Of a DNA stretch of 64,000 nucleotides, positions 17,121 through 27,022 are shown piece by piece. The notes below the pieces were generated by a model. It made no database searches. It was not told where the DNA came from and was given only the letters and a program-made list of their open reading frames with translations. A program made the position numbers and the translations under genes. The DNA is from Segnochrobactrum spirostomi (GTDB taxonomy: Bacteria > Pseudomonadota > Alphaproteobacteria > Rhizobiales > Segnochrobactraceae): positions 2,714,501 through 2,778,500 of the forward strand of contig NZ_VWNA01000001.1 in assembly GCF_009600605.1 (NCBI RefSeq). The letters run 5' to 3'. Position 1 is the first letter of the stretch. The number at the start of each line of letters is the position of its first letter.

Positions 17121-18074
17121 ATGCCCAGCTACCTCGACTTCGAGAAGCCGATCGCCGACCTCGAGGGCAAGGTTCAGGAGCTGAGGGCGCTCGCCGCGCA
17201 GGGCGAGGCCGTGGACGTCGGCGACGAGATCGGCCGACTCGAGACCAAGGCGAACCAGGCCCTGCAGGAAATCTACGCCCGGCTCACCCCGTGGCAGAAG
17301 ACCCAGGTCGCCCGTCACCCCGACCGTCCCCATGCCGTCGATTATATCCGCGAGCTGATCGCCGAGTTCACCCCGCTCGCCGGTGACCGCCTGTTCGGCG
17401 AGGATGCCGCGATCATCACCGGCCTCGGCCGCTTCCGCGACCGCCCCGTCGCCGTCATCGCCCAGGAAAAGGGCAACGACACCAAGACGCGGCTCAAGCA
17501 CAATTTCGGCATGGCGCGGCCGGAGGGTTACCGCAAGGCGGTGCGCCTCATGAAGCTCGCCGATCGCTTCGAACTGCCGGTGATCGCCCTCGTCGACACC
17601 GCCGGCGCCTATCCCGGCATCGACGCCGAGGAGCGCGGCCAGGCCGAGGCGATCGCCCGCTCGACCGAGGCGTGTCTGGCGCTCGGCGTGCCCAACGTGT
17701 CGGTCGTCATCGGCGAAGGCGGCTCGGGCGGGGCGATCGCGATCGCCACCGCCAACCGCGTGCTGATGCTCGAGAACGCCGTCTACAGCGTGATCTCGCC
17801 CGAAGGCGCCGCCTCGATCCTGTGGCGCGATTCGGCCCGCGCCCAGGACGCCGCGACCAACATGAAGATCACCGCCGAGGACCTGATGCGGCTCGGTGTC
17901 ATCGACGGCATCGTGCCGGAGCCGCTCGGGGGCGCCCATCGCGCTCCTGCCGCCGTCTTCGGCGCGGTCGGCGATGCGATCGAGCGCGCGCTCAAGGAAT
18001 TCGCGGGTCTCGACCGCGATACTGTGCGGCGCCTGCGCCGTGAGAAATTCCTGTCGATCGGCCGCAATCTCTGA
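17121..18074 (+). CDS. accA: Acetyl-CoA carboxylase carboxyltransferase subunit alpha
   Basis: A 317-residue alpha subunit of the carboxyltransferase that transfers CO2 from carboxybiotin to acetyl-CoA, the first step of fatty-acid synthesis. Start ([20 protein letters not shown]) and length are typical. The coiled-coil N-terminus precedes the crotonase-like core with [40 protein letters not shown] and the oxyanion-forming [11 protein letters not shown] (about residues 195-205). It stands alone, as is common in alphaproteobacteria, where accB/accC and accD lie elsewhere. Confidence 0.95.
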   Translation: MPSYLDFEKPIADLEGKVQELRALAAQGEAVDVGDEIGRLETKANQALQEIYARLTPWQKTQVARHPDRPHAVDYIRELIAEFTPLAGDRLFGEDAAIITGLGRFRDRPVAVIAQEKGNDTKTRLKHNFGMARPEGYRKAVRLMKLADRFELPVIALVDTAGAYPGIDAEERGQAEAIARSTEACLALGVPNVSVVIGEGGSGGAIAIATANRVLMLENAVYSVISPEGAASILWRDSARAQDAATNMKITAEDLMRLGVIDGIVPEPLGGAHRAPAAVFGAVGDAIERALKEFAGLDRDTVRRLRREKFLSIGRNL

Positions 18075-18453
18075 CACGGGCGGCCGGGCCGAGCGTCGCC
18101 CCACAGGTCCGGATCGGTGGGGCGCTGCCAGCTTGGGCTGCGGCGCGGGGGACGTTGCGGAATGCCTGTCGATCGGGCACTCTGCACGCGGCGTCGACCT
18201 CTTGCGGGGAGGCGTTACTCTCCGGTAACCCTTGCGTCATAAAACCTGATCGAGTGGTGCCGTGTGCCGGGGTGTTCCGGAGCATGGCACGGGAGCCTGC
18301 GGTGCCGAGCGGCCTGGCCGTCCGACCCGCGGAGTGGCGTCCCCGGATGTGGCCTCCCCGGATCTGGGCGAGGCCGGCGTGCGGTGAGTGAAGCCGGTCT
18401 CTTCGAAAGGCTCCGGTGGCTTCGGCCGGACCGGTGGAGTGGTGGCGAACGCG
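18075..18453. other. Intergenic region between accA and the L,D-transpeptidase gene
   Basis: I see no gene or RNA here. It presumably holds the promoter of the downstream gene. CTCCGGTAACCCTTGCGTCA near 18220-18239 is locally less GC-rich and is the likeliest promoter area, but no convincing -35/-10 pair is visible. A GTG at 18388, in frame with the next gene, would add 22 residues to it. Confidence 0.4.
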
Positions 18454-20691
18454 ATGGTCAAGACAAGCCTTCGGAACGCGCTGAAACTGGCAGCCGGTGC
18501 CGCGATGGTGTCGGCCGCGCTGTTTACCGCGTCCTGCACCCCCGACGAGGGCGGCGGCACGGTCACGAAGCTCGTGTCCGCGGGGCCCAAGCGCCACATG
18601 CAGCCGGTCGATCCCGAGCTCGTCTCGCGGATGGCCACCCTCGACATGGACAAGAACGCGCCGATCATGATTCGGCTGTTCAAGGAAGAGTCCAAGCTCG
18701 AGGTCTGGAAGCAGACCCGCACCGGCCAATATGCGCTGCTCGTCACCTACGACGTGTGCAAATGGTCCGGCCTGCTCGGGCCGAAGGTCAAGCAGGGCGA
18801 TCGGCAGGCGCCGGAAGGCTTCTACGACATCACGCCCGGGCTGATGAACCCGAATTCCCGCTACTATCTCGCCTTCAACACCGGGTTCCCGAACGCCTAC
18901 GACCGCTCGCTCGGCCGCTACGGCACGGACCTGATGGTGCACGGCTCGTGCTCGTCGCGCGGCTGCTACGCGATGACCGACCAGGCGATCGGGCAGATCT
19001 TCGCGCTCGCCCGCGATGCCTTCGCCGGCGGCCAGCGCGCGTTCCAGTTCCAGGCCTATCCGTTCCGGATGACGGCCGAGAACATGGCGATCCACTACAA
19101 AGACCCGAACATGCCGTTCTGGCGCATGCTCAAGGTCGGCTACGATAGCTTCGAGATCACGCGGGTGCCGCCGAAGGTGGACGTCTGCGGTCAGAAATAC
19201 GTGTTCAATTCGGTCGCGGCGAACGGCGAGCCGCTGGTGGCGACCCGCGAGTGCCCGGCGCTCACCGTCTCGCCCTCGGTCGCGAGCGCGCTCGCCGCCA
19301 AGGAGCGGCGTGACGACGCCAAGACGGCGCAGCTCGTGGCCCAGCTCAAGGCGAAGGATTCGAGCTTCTTCAACAGCTTGATGGTGGCGAGCGCGACCAC
19401 GCCGAAGAAGGTGACGGGCGGTGCCGACGGCTCGCTCGTCCGCGTGGCGGTCGTCTCGAAGCCGAAGCGCACCACCATGTTCGGCGGCACCGCCGGCCTC
19501 GACCCCTATCAGAAGGCGGCTTTGACGGCCGCGGCCCGCGCCGGCGATCCGGTCGCCATCGCGGCGCTGGGCTCCCCGGTCGCTCCGCCGGTGCTGGCGC
19601 CGGGCGCCGTCGCCCCTGCCGCGACCGTCTCCACCACCGGCGCACCGGCGGCGACCCAGACCGCCACGACGACGATCCCGGGCGCCGCCGCGCCGGTTTC
19701 GCAGGCGCTGACGCCGCTCCACACGCCGGCGACCCCGGCTGTGGCCGCTCCGGTCGCCGTCGCCTCGGCCGCGACCGCCGACGACGGCACCATCCTGCCC
19801 CCGGCGAAGCCGACCGATCCGGCCCCCGCGACGACGGTGGCGACCGAGCAGAAGACCGGCTGGTTCGCCTCGCTGTTCGGCGGCGCGAAGCCCGCCCCCG
19901 CCACGCCGGTGGCCACCGAGGTCGCGACGGCGCCCGCGGCGGTGCGCACGATCTCGACGACGCCGGCCGCGCAGGCGGTGACGGCCCAGCCTGCGTCGGC
20001 TGCCGAGGCGCAGCCGACCGCTGCGGCCGAGCCCGCGCCGCAGCAGAAGACGGGCTGGTTCGCCTCGCTGTTCGGCGGCTCCAAGCAGCCGGCGAAGCCC
20101 TCTGGCCTCGTGCCGAACGCGGCGCAGCCGGCCGCGGCGACCGCCGTCGCCTCCTCCGGTGCCGCCGCGGTCGCCACTCAGCCGGTCGCCGCGACGGTGA
20201 CGAACAGCCAGACGGCCGGGCAGGCCCAGGCGGTTCAGGCGTCGGTGACGAATCAGGGTCAGGCGGCCCCGACCGATCTCCAGGCCGCCGCCGGCACGCC
20301 CGCGAAGTCCGGCAACTGGTTCACCTCGCTGTTCGGCGGCAACAAGCAGGCCCAGGCCGCGCCGGCGGCCGCCGCCGTGGTTCCGAGCGAGGTCTCCGCG
20401 ACCGCGATCAAGGCGCCGCCGCTCCCGCTGCCGGCTCCGGTCGAAGTTGCGGCGAAGCCGGCGAAGCGCAAGGTGATCCCGGCCGAGCCCGCGCCGGCCG
20501 CCACCACGACCACGACGCCTGCGGCCACTCCCGCCTCGACAACCACCCCTGCAACCCCGACCGGCCAGCAGGCGTCGGCCCAGACGGCCGTCACCGTCGG
20601 TACCGCGACGGTCGCCAGCAACGCCTCGTCGCAGACCTCGGCGCGCAACGACAGTTCGTCGTTCTCCCAGGCCTTCGGGATGTTCAACTGA
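18454..20691 (+). CDS. Exported L,D-transpeptidase with long repetitive tail
   Basis: About 745 residues. The N-terminus has a lipoprotein-like signal (SLRNALKLAAGAAMVSAALF then TASC), although its -3 residue is not the usual Leu. Residues about 45-270 form a YkuD-type domain related to YafK/ErfK murein transpeptidases. The catalytic block is MVHGSCSSRGCYAM, with the histidine and cysteine in place. The remaining 450 or so residues are Ala/Pro/Thr-rich and probably disordered. They contain three copies of a short motif: KTGWFASLFGGAK, KTGWFASLFGGSK and SGNWFTSLFGGNK. These may be docking motifs or cell-wall interaction sites. The start at 18454 fits the signal peptide best. GTG at 18388 is the alternative. 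The enzyme likely acts on peptidoglycan in the periplasm. Confidence 0.75.
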   Translation: MVKTSLRNALKLAAGAAMVSAALFTASCTPDEGGGTVTKLVSAGPKRHMQPVDPELVSRMATLDMDKNAPIMIRLFKEESKLEVWKQTRTGQYALLVTYDVCKWSGLLGPKVKQGDRQAPEGFYDITPGLMNPNSRYYLAFNTGFPNAYDRSLGRYGTDLMVHGSCSSRGCYAMTDQAIGQIFALARDAFAGGQRAFQFQAYPFRMTAENMAIHYKDPNMPFWRMLKVGYDSFEITRVPPKVDVCGQKYVFNSVAANGEPLVATRECPALTVSPSVASALAAKERRDDAKTAQLVAQLKAKDSSFFNSLMVASATTPKKVTGGADGSLVRVAVVSKPKRTTMFGGTAGLDPYQKAALTAAARAGDPVAIAALGSPVAPPVLAPGAVAPAATVSTTGAPAATQTATTTIPGAAAPVSQALTPLHTPATPAVAAPVAVASAATADDGTILPPAKPTDPAPATTVATEQKTGWFASLFGGAKPAPATPVATEVATAPAAVRTISTTPAAQAVTAQPASAAEAQPTAAAEPAPQQKTGWFASLFGGSKQPAKPSGLVPNAAQPAAATAVASSGAAAVATQPVAATVTNSQTAGQAQAVQASVTNQGQAAPTDLQAAAGTPAKSGNWFTSLFGGNKQAQAAPAAAAVVPSEVSATAIKAPPLPLPAPVEVAAKPAKRKVIPAEPAPAATTTTTPAATPASTTTPATPTGQQASAQTAVTVGTATVASNASSQTSARNDSSSFSQAFGMFN

Positions 20692-20867
20692 CGGGCTCTG
20701 CCGTCGCTTTCACGCGACAGGAATGAGTCGGGCCCTCAGGGCCGGATGAGGGACCGTTTCGGCCGCTCAATGCTATCGCGTGGGTGTCATCCTGCTGGCG
20801 CCAAGCGAGGGATGGAAGCCCGCCACCCCTCAGACGAGCGATGCCCACCCTCCGAGCAGGGAAGCCC

Positions 20868-20972
20868 ACACCCTCTCCACGTCATCCGCGGGCTCGACCC
20901 GCGGACCACGGAACCCTGTGCTCGCCCCCGGGCTTGCCGGCACAAGGCCGGCAATGACGACGGAGAGGATGG
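20868..20972. repeat. Dispersed palindromic element, copy 2 (within a gene-free gap 20692-21116)
   Basis: The same element as at 9496-9622 but in the opposite orientation. ACACCCTCTCCACGTCATCC opens it, the hairpins CCGCGGGCTCGACCCGCGG and GCCGGCACAAGGCCGGC follow, and AATGACGACGGAGAGGATG closes it. The rest of the 425-base gap between two convergent genes holds GC-rich sequence in which I see no gene. Confidence 0.7.
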
Positions 20973-21116
20973 GCGTGGCGGCGGAGGGCGGGGGCCGACG
21001 ACAAGCGTCGGCACGGGATGCCGAGCGAGGGCATCGCGACGGGGAGCGAAGGGAATTACGACGGGGCGCGAGGGGCCGCGGCCTATCGCCGATCGCCGGC
21101 GCCATCCTCGGCTCTC

Positions 21117-21995
21117 TCAGCGCGGGACGAAGATCGTCAGCACGCCGGCGTCGACGTGGAAGTCGGCCGGGGTCGTGGTGGTCACCTCGCCGTCGGTGTT
21201 GACCGCATGGGGCGTATGGGTCTCGATGCGCACCGTGCGGCCGCGGAAGGTGTGGGTCAGCGGATCGAGGTCCTGCCGGCCGAAGCGGATGGCGATGCCG
21301 GCGCGGACGAGGTCGCCGAAGCTGTCGGCCTCGATCGCGAACACGTCGAGCAGCCCGTCGTCGAGCGCCGCGTCGCGGCCGAGCCGCAATCCGCCGCCGA
21401 AATTGACCCCGTTGCCGACGGTGATCTGGACGACCTTCACCCGCGTCGCGACGCCGTCCACGGTGATGGTGGCGCGGAAGCGGTGGGTGTCGCGCAGCGC
21501 CTGGACGGCGGCGATCGGATAGCTCAGCACCTTGAGCCGGCGCTTGAGCTCGGCCGTCTGCCGGCGCGCCACCCAAACGGGAAGCCCGATGCTCGCGGCG
21601 TTGACGAACAGGTGGTCGTTGACGTGGCCGAGGTCGATCCGCCGCGTGCGCCCCTCGAAGAGGAGGCGGGCGGCCGGCGCGCCGATCGGGATGGCGAGGC
21701 TGCGGGCGAGGTCGTTGGCGGTGCCGAACGGCAGCAGCGCGACGGGAACGCGGGTCGCCTTGAGGGCCGCCGCGGCGGCGTTCACGGTGCCGTCGCCGCC
21801 GGCGAGCGCGACCGCGTCATAGGCCTCCGCCTCGCGGCGGATGGCGGCGTCGAGCGCGTCGGCCGATTCGGTCGGGCGGTGGGTGACCGCGATCCCCGCC
21901 TCGGCGAGGATCGTCCGCACTCCGTCCAGGCCGGTGGCCGCGCGCCCGCTCTTCGGGTTGGCGAGGAGAAGCACGCGCTTCGGCGTCGCAATCAT
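21117..21995 (-). CDS. Diacylglycerol kinase / YegS-like lipid kinase
   Basis: A 292-residue protein of the DAGK catalytic family, which phosphorylates diacylglycerol or related lipids at the inner membrane using ATP. Motifs: LLLANPKSGRA (residues about 8-18), the nucleotide-binding VALAGGDGTVNAAAAAL (about 62-78) and LLPFGTANDLARSLAIP (about 88-104). The C-terminal beta-sandwich contains GGGLRLGRDAALDDGLLDVF. The start at 21995 is chosen because GGGGAG lies 7 bases upstream. The longer reading from 22031 has no site. The true substrate cannot be told from sequence. It lies downstream of secA on the same strand. Confidence 0.85.
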   Translation of the reverse strand: MIATPKRVLLLANPKSGRAATGLDGVRTILAEAGIAVTHRPTESADALDAAIRREAEAYDAVALAGGDGTVNAAAAALKATRVPVALLPFGTANDLARSLAIPIGAPAARLLFEGRTRRIDLGHVNDHLFVNAASIGLPVWVARRQTAELKRRLKVLSYPIAAVQALRDTHRFRATITVDGVATRVKVVQITVGNGVNFGGGLRLGRDAALDDGLLDVFAIEADSFGDLVRAGIAIRFGRQDLDPLTHTFRGRTVRIETHTPHAVNTDGEVTTTTPADFHVDAGVLTIFVPR

Positions 21996-22062
21996 GCTCG
22001 CGCTCCCCGCCGGTTCGCCGCGGTGTGCCACGCCCCGCGCCGGGGCGCGGCGGTGCGCCGCG

Positions 22063-24843
22063 TCAGGCGAACTGGCCGTGGCAGTGCTTGTATTTCTTGC
22101 CCGAGCCGCACGGGCAGGGCTCGTTGCGGCCGACGCGGCCCCAGGTCGAGCTGTCCGAGGCGTCGCGCACCGTCTCGACCGGCGCGGCGTAGGCGATCTT
22201 CACCTCGCCCGCCTCCTCGGCGAGCTCGTCGAGCCCGGTGAAGGGATCGGCGTGGTGCGCCTCCATCTCCGGCAGCGCCTCGGATTGGAAGGCGTCCGGC
22301 TGGGCCTGGACGAGCTCGATGCGGGCGAGCTGGCCGGTGACCTGCTGGCGCAGGTGGCCGAGCAGCGCCTCGAACAGGGTGAAGGCCTCGCTCTTGTATT
22401 CGTTGAGCGGGTCGCGCTGGGCGTAGCCGCGCAGATGGATCGCCGAGCGCAGGTGGTCGAGCGTCGCGAGATGCTCGCGCCACAGATGATCGAGGGTCTG
22501 GAGCAGGACCGCCTTCTCGATCTGGCGCATCACCACCGGGCCGTACTGGCCGACCTTGCGGGCGGCGGCCTCGTCGGCGGCCTTCTTCAGGCGCTCGCGG
22601 ACTTCCTGATCGGCGATGCCCTCTTCCTTCGCCCAGTCCTCGATCGGGAGGTCCTGGTTGAGGAACATCAGCACGTCGTCGTGCAGCCCGGCCGCGTTCC
22701 ACTGCTCGGGATAGGCGCGCTCAGGGATGTGGCGGCCGACCAATTCGTCGATCACCTCGTGGCGCATCTCGGCGACGGTCTCGGAGACGTCGGCCGTGCT
22801 CATCAGCTCGATGCGCTGCTCGAAGACGACCTTGCGCTGGTCGTTCATCACGTCGTCGTACTTGAGAATGTTCTTGCGGATGTCGAAGTTGCGCGCCTCG
22901 ACCTTCTGCTGCGCCTTCTCGAGCGCGCGGTTGATCCAGGGATGGACGATCGCCTCGCCTTCCTTCAGGCCGAGGCGCTGCAACATGCCGTCCATGCGCT
23001 CCGAGCCGAAGATGCGCATCAGGTCGTCCTGCAGCGACAGGAAGAACTTCGAATGGCCCGGGTCGCCCTGGCGGCCGGAGCGGCCGCGCAACTGGTTGTC
23101 GATGCGCCGGCTCTCGTGGCGCTCGGTGCCGATCACGTAGAGGCCGCCGGCGGCGAGCGCCATCTCCTTGAGGCGGGCGATGTCGACGCGGATCTCGGCG
23201 GCTTGGGCGTCCTTCTCCGGACCGTCCTCGAGCTCGGCGAGTTCGCGGCGGATGCGCATGTCGGCGTTGCCGCCGAGCTGGATGTCCGTGCCGCGGCCGG
23301 CCATGTTGGTGGCGATCGTCACCGCGCCCGGCACGCCGGCCTGGGCGATGATGTAGGCCTCCTGCTCGTGATAGCGGGCGTTGAGGACCTGGAAGACCTG
23401 CTCGTCGGGCCGGGTCGGGCGGCCGTCGAAGGGCTGCGAGAGGTCGCGCATCTTGAAGCCGGCCTTCACCAGGAGCTCGGCGAGCTGCTCGGACTTCTCG
23501 ATCGACGTGGTGCCCACCAGCACCGGCTGGCCGCGCGTCTTGCAATCGCGGATGAGCTCGATCACCGCCGCGTTCTTCTCGGCGACGCTGCGATAGACCT
23601 CGTCGTCGTCGTCGATGCGCTTGACGGGCACGTTGGTCGGGATCTCGACCACTTCGAGCTTGTAGATGTCGAGGAACTCGTTCGCCTCGGTCGCCGCGGT
23701 GCCGGTCATGCCCGCGAGCTTGCCGTACATGCGGAAATAGTTCTGGAAGGTGATCGAGGCCAGCGTCTGGTTCTCGGGCTGGATCGTCACCCGCTCCTTG
23801 GCCTCGAGCGCCTGGTGCAGGCCTTCCGAATAGCGCCGGCCGGGCATCATGCGGCCGGTGAACTCGTCGATGATGACGACTTCGTCGTTGCGGACGATGT
23901 AGTCCTTGTCGCGCTGGAACAGCTTGTGGGCGCGCAGCGCCTGCTGGAGATGGTGGACGACCGAGACGTTCTCGATGTCGTAGAGCGAGTCGCCCTTGAG
24001 GAGACCCGCCTCGCTCAGCGCCTGTTCGAGCTTCTCGTTGCCGGCCTCGGTGAAGGAAACGGTGCGCTGCTTCTCGTCGAGCTCGTAATCCTCGCGGACG
24101 AGCCGCGGGATGAAGGCGTCGACGGTGTTGTAGAAGTCCGAGCGGTCGTCGAGCGGGCCGGAGATGATCAGCGGCGTGCGCGCCTCGTCGATGAGGATCG
24201 AGTCCACCTCGTCGACGATGGCGTAGGCATGGCCCCGCTGCACCATCGAGCCGGGCTCGTACTTCATGTTGTCGCGCAGATAATCGAAGCCGTATTCGTT
24301 GTTGGTGCCGTAGGTGATGTCGCAGCCGTAGGCGGCGCGGCGCTCTTCGTCGTCGAGGCCGTGGACGATCACGCCGGTCGACAGGCCGAGGAAGCCGTAG
24401 ATGCGGGCCATCGTCTCGGCGTCGCGGCGGGCGAGATAGTCGTTGACGGTGACGATGTGGACGCCGTTGCCGGGCAGGGCGTTGAGGTAGGTCGCGAGGG
24501 TCGCGACGAGGGTCTTGCCTTCGCCGGTCTTCATCTCGGCGATGTTGCCCTCGTGGAGCACCATGCCGCCGATGAGCTGCACGTCGAAATGCCGCTGGCC
24601 GATGGCACGCAGCGCCGCCTCGCGCACCGTCGCGAAGGCCGGGACGAGGAGGTCGTCGAGCTTGGCGCCGTTGGCGATCTGCTCGCGGAAGGCTGCGGTG
24701 CGGGCCCGCAACTGATCGTCGGAGAGCGCCTTCAGCTCGGGTTCGAGAGCGTTGATCGCCGCAACCCGGGCCCGATAGCCCTTCAGCCTGCGATCGTTCG
24801 ACGACCCGAACATCTTCCGGGCGATAGCGCCGAGACCGACCAT
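22063..24843 (-). CDS. secA: Preprotein translocase ATPase SecA
   Basis: A 926-residue motor of the Sec export system, which pushes unfolded preproteins through SecYEG. The N-terminus [20 protein letters not shown] is typical of alphaproteobacteria. Walker A is [13 protein letters not shown] (about residues 103-115). The DEAD-like Walker B lies in [14 protein letters not shown]. The second nucleotide-binding domain has [14 protein letters not shown] and [10 protein letters not shown]. The C-terminal zinc motif [18 protein letters not shown], which binds SecB and phospholipids, is complete. The ATG at 24843 has AAGGA 9 bases upstream. It is divergent from the PPIase gene, whose product is itself exported. 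Confidence 0.97.
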   Translation of the reverse strand: MVGLGAIARKMFGSSNDRRLKGYRARVAAINALEPELKALSDDQLRARTAAFREQIANGAKLDDLLVPAFATVREAALRAIGQRHFDVQLIGGMVLHEGNIAEMKTGEGKTLVATLATYLNALPGNGVHIVTVNDYLARRDAETMARIYGFLGLSTGVIVHGLDDEERRAAYGCDITYGTNNEYGFDYLRDNMKYEPGSMVQRGHAYAIVDEVDSILIDEARTPLIISGPLDDRSDFYNTVDAFIPRLVREDYELDEKQRTVSFTEAGNEKLEQALSEAGLLKGDSLYDIENVSVVHHLQQALRAHKLFQRDKDYIVRNDEVVIIDEFTGRMMPGRRYSEGLHQALEAKERVTIQPENQTLASITFQNYFRMYGKLAGMTGTAATEANEFLDIYKLEVVEIPTNVPVKRIDDDDEVYRSVAEKNAAVIELIRDCKTRGQPVLVGTTSIEKSEQLAELLVKAGFKMRDLSQPFDGRPTRPDEQVFQVLNARYHEQEAYIIAQAGVPGAVTIATNMAGRGTDIQLGGNADMRIRRELAELEDGPEKDAQAAEIRVDIARLKEMALAAGGLYVIGTERHESRRIDNQLRGRSGRQGDPGHSKFFLSLQDDLMRIFGSERMDGMLQRLGLKEGEAIVHPWINRALEKAQQKVEARNFDIRKNILKYDDVMNDQRKVVFEQRIELMSTADVSETVAEMRHEVIDELVGRHIPERAYPEQWNAAGLHDDVLMFLNQDLPIEDWAKEEGIADQEVRERLKKAADEAAARKVGQYGPVVMRQIEKAVLLQTLDHLWREHLATLDHLRSAIHLRGYAQRDPLNEYKSEAFTLFEALLGHLRQQVTGQLARIELVQAQPDAFQSEALPEMEAHHADPFTGLDELAEEAGEVKIAYAAPVETVRDASDSSTWGRVGRNEPCPCGSGKKYKHCHGQFA

Positions 24844-25333
24844 GTCCCAATCGTCCTTTGGAAACCGCGAGGTCTGTGCCCGCGGTAGAGAAATGTTGCG
24901 GCGGGCGACCGTCCATCGGGTCCGGTCGCGGCTCGAGCGCCGGAATGGACCGCGCGTGCGGCGACAGCAAGGCCGGCGCTGCACGTTCTCGACGCGCGGC
25001 CGGCCCCGGCGAGACATAAGAAGGGGGTCGGATGTTGTCAACGCCGCGGCTTTCCGACAAAGTGCGCCGGCCGCGACCAGGGGCCCGCGACGGCGGGCGG
25101 GCGCCGCCGCTGCGTGCCGCCGATCGACGGCGCGGCGCAGCCGGCTCACCGCAGACCGTCGGGGCGATCGGGCGTCCCTGGGGCGCGGCCGGAGGCCTCT
25201 CTACCGCTTCCGTCGAAGGCGGGATCTCTTCGGTCGGTGCGCCGCGGCGTGCCACCGAGCCATGAAGGGCGCGCCAAGCGCCAGTTCGAGCAGTCACGGG
25301 CGCGGCGGCGCGCCCTTTGGAGCCGGAAACCTA
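24844..25333. other. Divergent promoter region between secA and the PPIase gene
   Basis: 490 bases without a gene. GC-rich open frames here are shadows. The region must hold promoters for both secA and the PPIase gene, but I cannot place -35/-10 pairs with confidence. No tRNA, riboswitch or repeat-family copy is visible. Confidence 0.4.
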
Positions 25334-26298
25334 ATGTCCTTCAAAGCTCATCTCCGTGGCGCGGTGGCGCCGCTTGCGCTCGTCGCTCTCCTGTCCGCGA
25401 CCGGCATCGCGGCGGCGCAGGATCAGGCTCCCCCGCCGAACCCGGCGACGCTCGTCCCGGCGAAGCCGGGCAACAAGCCTGATACGGTGATCGCCACCGT
25501 CAACGGCACCACCATCACCGAGGCCGATCTCGGCTTCGTCGCCGAGGACTTCGCGACCGAACTCGCCCGCGTGCCGGACTCCGAGAAGCGCCGCATCCTG
25601 ATGGACGTCCTGGTCGATATGACGCTGGTCTCCCAGGCCGCCGAGAAGGCCGGCATCCAGGACAAGCCCGATTTCAAGGAGCGGATGGACTATCTGCGCC
25701 TGCGCACGCTGCGCAACACTTACATCACCGACGACGTCCAGCCGCAGGTGACCGACGCCGACCTCAAGGCGCGCTACGAATCCGAGATCAAGAAGTTCCA
25801 GGGCCCCGAAGAGGTGCACGCCAAGCACATCCTCGTCGCCAAGAAGGAAGAGGCCGAGGCGATCATCAAGGAGCTGCAGAACGGCGGCGACTTCGACAAG
25901 ATCGCCAAGGAGAAGTCGATCGACACCGGGTCGGGAGCCCAGGGCGGCGATCTCGGCTACTTCACCCACGGTCAGATGGTGAAGCCGTTCGAGGACGCGG
26001 CGTTCGCGCTCGAGGTCGGCCAGATCACCAAGGAGCCGATCCAGACCGAGTTCGGCTGGCACGTCATCAAGCTCGAGGACAAGCGCAAGCAGGCCCCCCG
26101 AGCTTCGACCAGGTGAAGGATCGCCTGCGCGACATGATGCTGCGCGAGAAGTTCTCCGCGGTGCTCGCCGGCCTGCGCAAGGACGCCAAGGTCGACATCC
26201 TGGACGACACCGCGAAGCCGAAGCCGGCTCCGGCTGCGGGCGCCGCTCCTGCTCCTGCGGCCCCGGCGACGCCCGCCCCGGCCCAGCCGGCGCAGTGA
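25334..26298 (+). CDS. Exported parvulin-type peptidylprolyl isomerase, frameshifted
   Basis: A periplasmic foldase of the PpiC/SurA type, 321 residues when corrected. It has a signal peptide (AVAPLALVALLSATGIAAAQ), an N-terminal helical chaperone domain (from VIATVNGTTITEADLGFVAE to LRLRTLRNTYITDDVQPQV), and a parvulin domain with EVHAKHILVAKKEEAEAII and GGDLGYFTHGQMVKPFEDAA, ending EFGWHVIKLEDKRKQAP. The raw frame stops at 26116. Adding one C to the run at 26094-26099 gives QAPPSFDQVKDRLRDMMLRE and the natural C-terminus with a Pro/Ala tail ending at 26298. The break is therefore most likely a missing base. It is divergent from secA. Confidence 0.85.
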
Positions 26299-26321
26299 TC
26301 CTGCACCACGCGTGCTGATGG

Positions 26322-26344
26322 CGGGCGGCCCTTGCGGCCGCCCG
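26322..26344 (+). terminator. Hairpin terminator after the PPIase gene
   Basis: CGGGCGGCC (26322-26330) and GGCCGCCCG (26336-26344) form a perfect 9-bp stem with loop CTTGC, followed by TCTCAT. The U-content after the stem is modest. Confidence 0.55.
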
Positions 26345-26391
26345 TCTCATATCCCGGCCCCCTCGGTACCCTCAGGCAAGGTCCGTGTGCC

Positions 26392-26682
26392 ATGTTCATC
26401 GTCGTGCTCACCTATCAGGCCCCGATCGAAGAGATCGACGCGCACCTCAAGGCCCACATCGAGTTCCTCGACGACTATTATGAGAAGGGCGTGTTCTTGG
26501 CGTCCGGTCGCCGGGTGCCCCGCGTCGGCGGCGTGATTCTCGCCGAGGCCGAGAGCGCCGAGGCGCTGCGCGCGATCGTGGACGCCGACCCGTTCCTCAC
26601 GTCCGGCGTCGCCACCGCCGAGATCATCGAGTTCGCGCCGACCCGGGCGATTCCCGCCTTGTCGGCCCTCGTGGGCCGCTGA
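26392..26682 (+). CDS. YciI-like protein
   Basis: A 96-residue protein of the YciI/YCII family (ferredoxin-like alpha/beta fold, sometimes linked to dehalogenase-like chemistry). The opening MFIVVLTYQAPIEEIDAHLK and the block GVFLASGRRVPRVGGVILAE are typical, with a His in AHIEFLDDYY and the Asp in VDADPFLTSGVA in the expected places. Biochemical role is unknown for most members. The ATG at 26392 begins the fold directly, and the in-frame codon upstream at 26332 is not supported. It is followed closely by the DUF1737 gene, so the two may form one unit. Confidence 0.8.
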   Translation: MFIVVLTYQAPIEEIDAHLKAHIEFLDDYYEKGVFLASGRRVPRVGGVILAEAESAEALRAIVDADPFLTSGVATAEIIEFAPTRAIPALSALVGR

Positions 26683-26711
26683 GCGTCCCCGCACAAGCCG
26701 AGCGTTCCATC

Positions 26712-26918
26712 ATGCGCCTCTACCGCTTCCTCACCGGTCCCGACGACGCCACGTTCTGCAAGCGCGTCTCCGCCGCCCTCAACAAGGGCTGGGAACTCCA
26801 CGGCGCGCCGTCGCTGACCTTCAATTCCGCCACCGGGGTCGTGATCTGCGGCCAGGCGGTCGTGAAGGAGGTCGAGGGCGTCGAATTCCACGACGACATC
26901 AAGCTCGGCGAGTGGTGA
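26712..26918 (+). CDS. DUF1737 domain protein
   Basis: A 68-residue protein that matches the small DUF1737 family: MRLYRFLTGPDDATFCKRVS, then NKGWELHGAPSLTFNSATGV and a short C-terminus. No catalytic residues can be assigned and function is unknown. It starts 29 bases after the YciI-like gene and is followed 104 bases later by the adenosine-kinase-like gene. Confidence 0.75.
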   Translation: MRLYRFLTGPDDATFCKRVSAALNKGWELHGAPSLTFNSATGVVICGQAVVKEVEGVEFHDDIKLGEW

Positions 26919-27022
26919 GCCCGCGCTGAGGCCTGCCGCTGGCGCCGAACGCTTGCGCCGGCCGCGCCTTTCGGGCATCGCTCCCCCGCGCTTCAATCTT
27001 CCCCAATAGGAACTGCCCCCGC

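Noticed and set aside
21841-24888. A plus-strand open frame of over 1000 codons opposite secA
   Set aside because: High-GC codon bias creates long antisense frames. The secA frame has every expected motif and the antisense translation is low-complexity.
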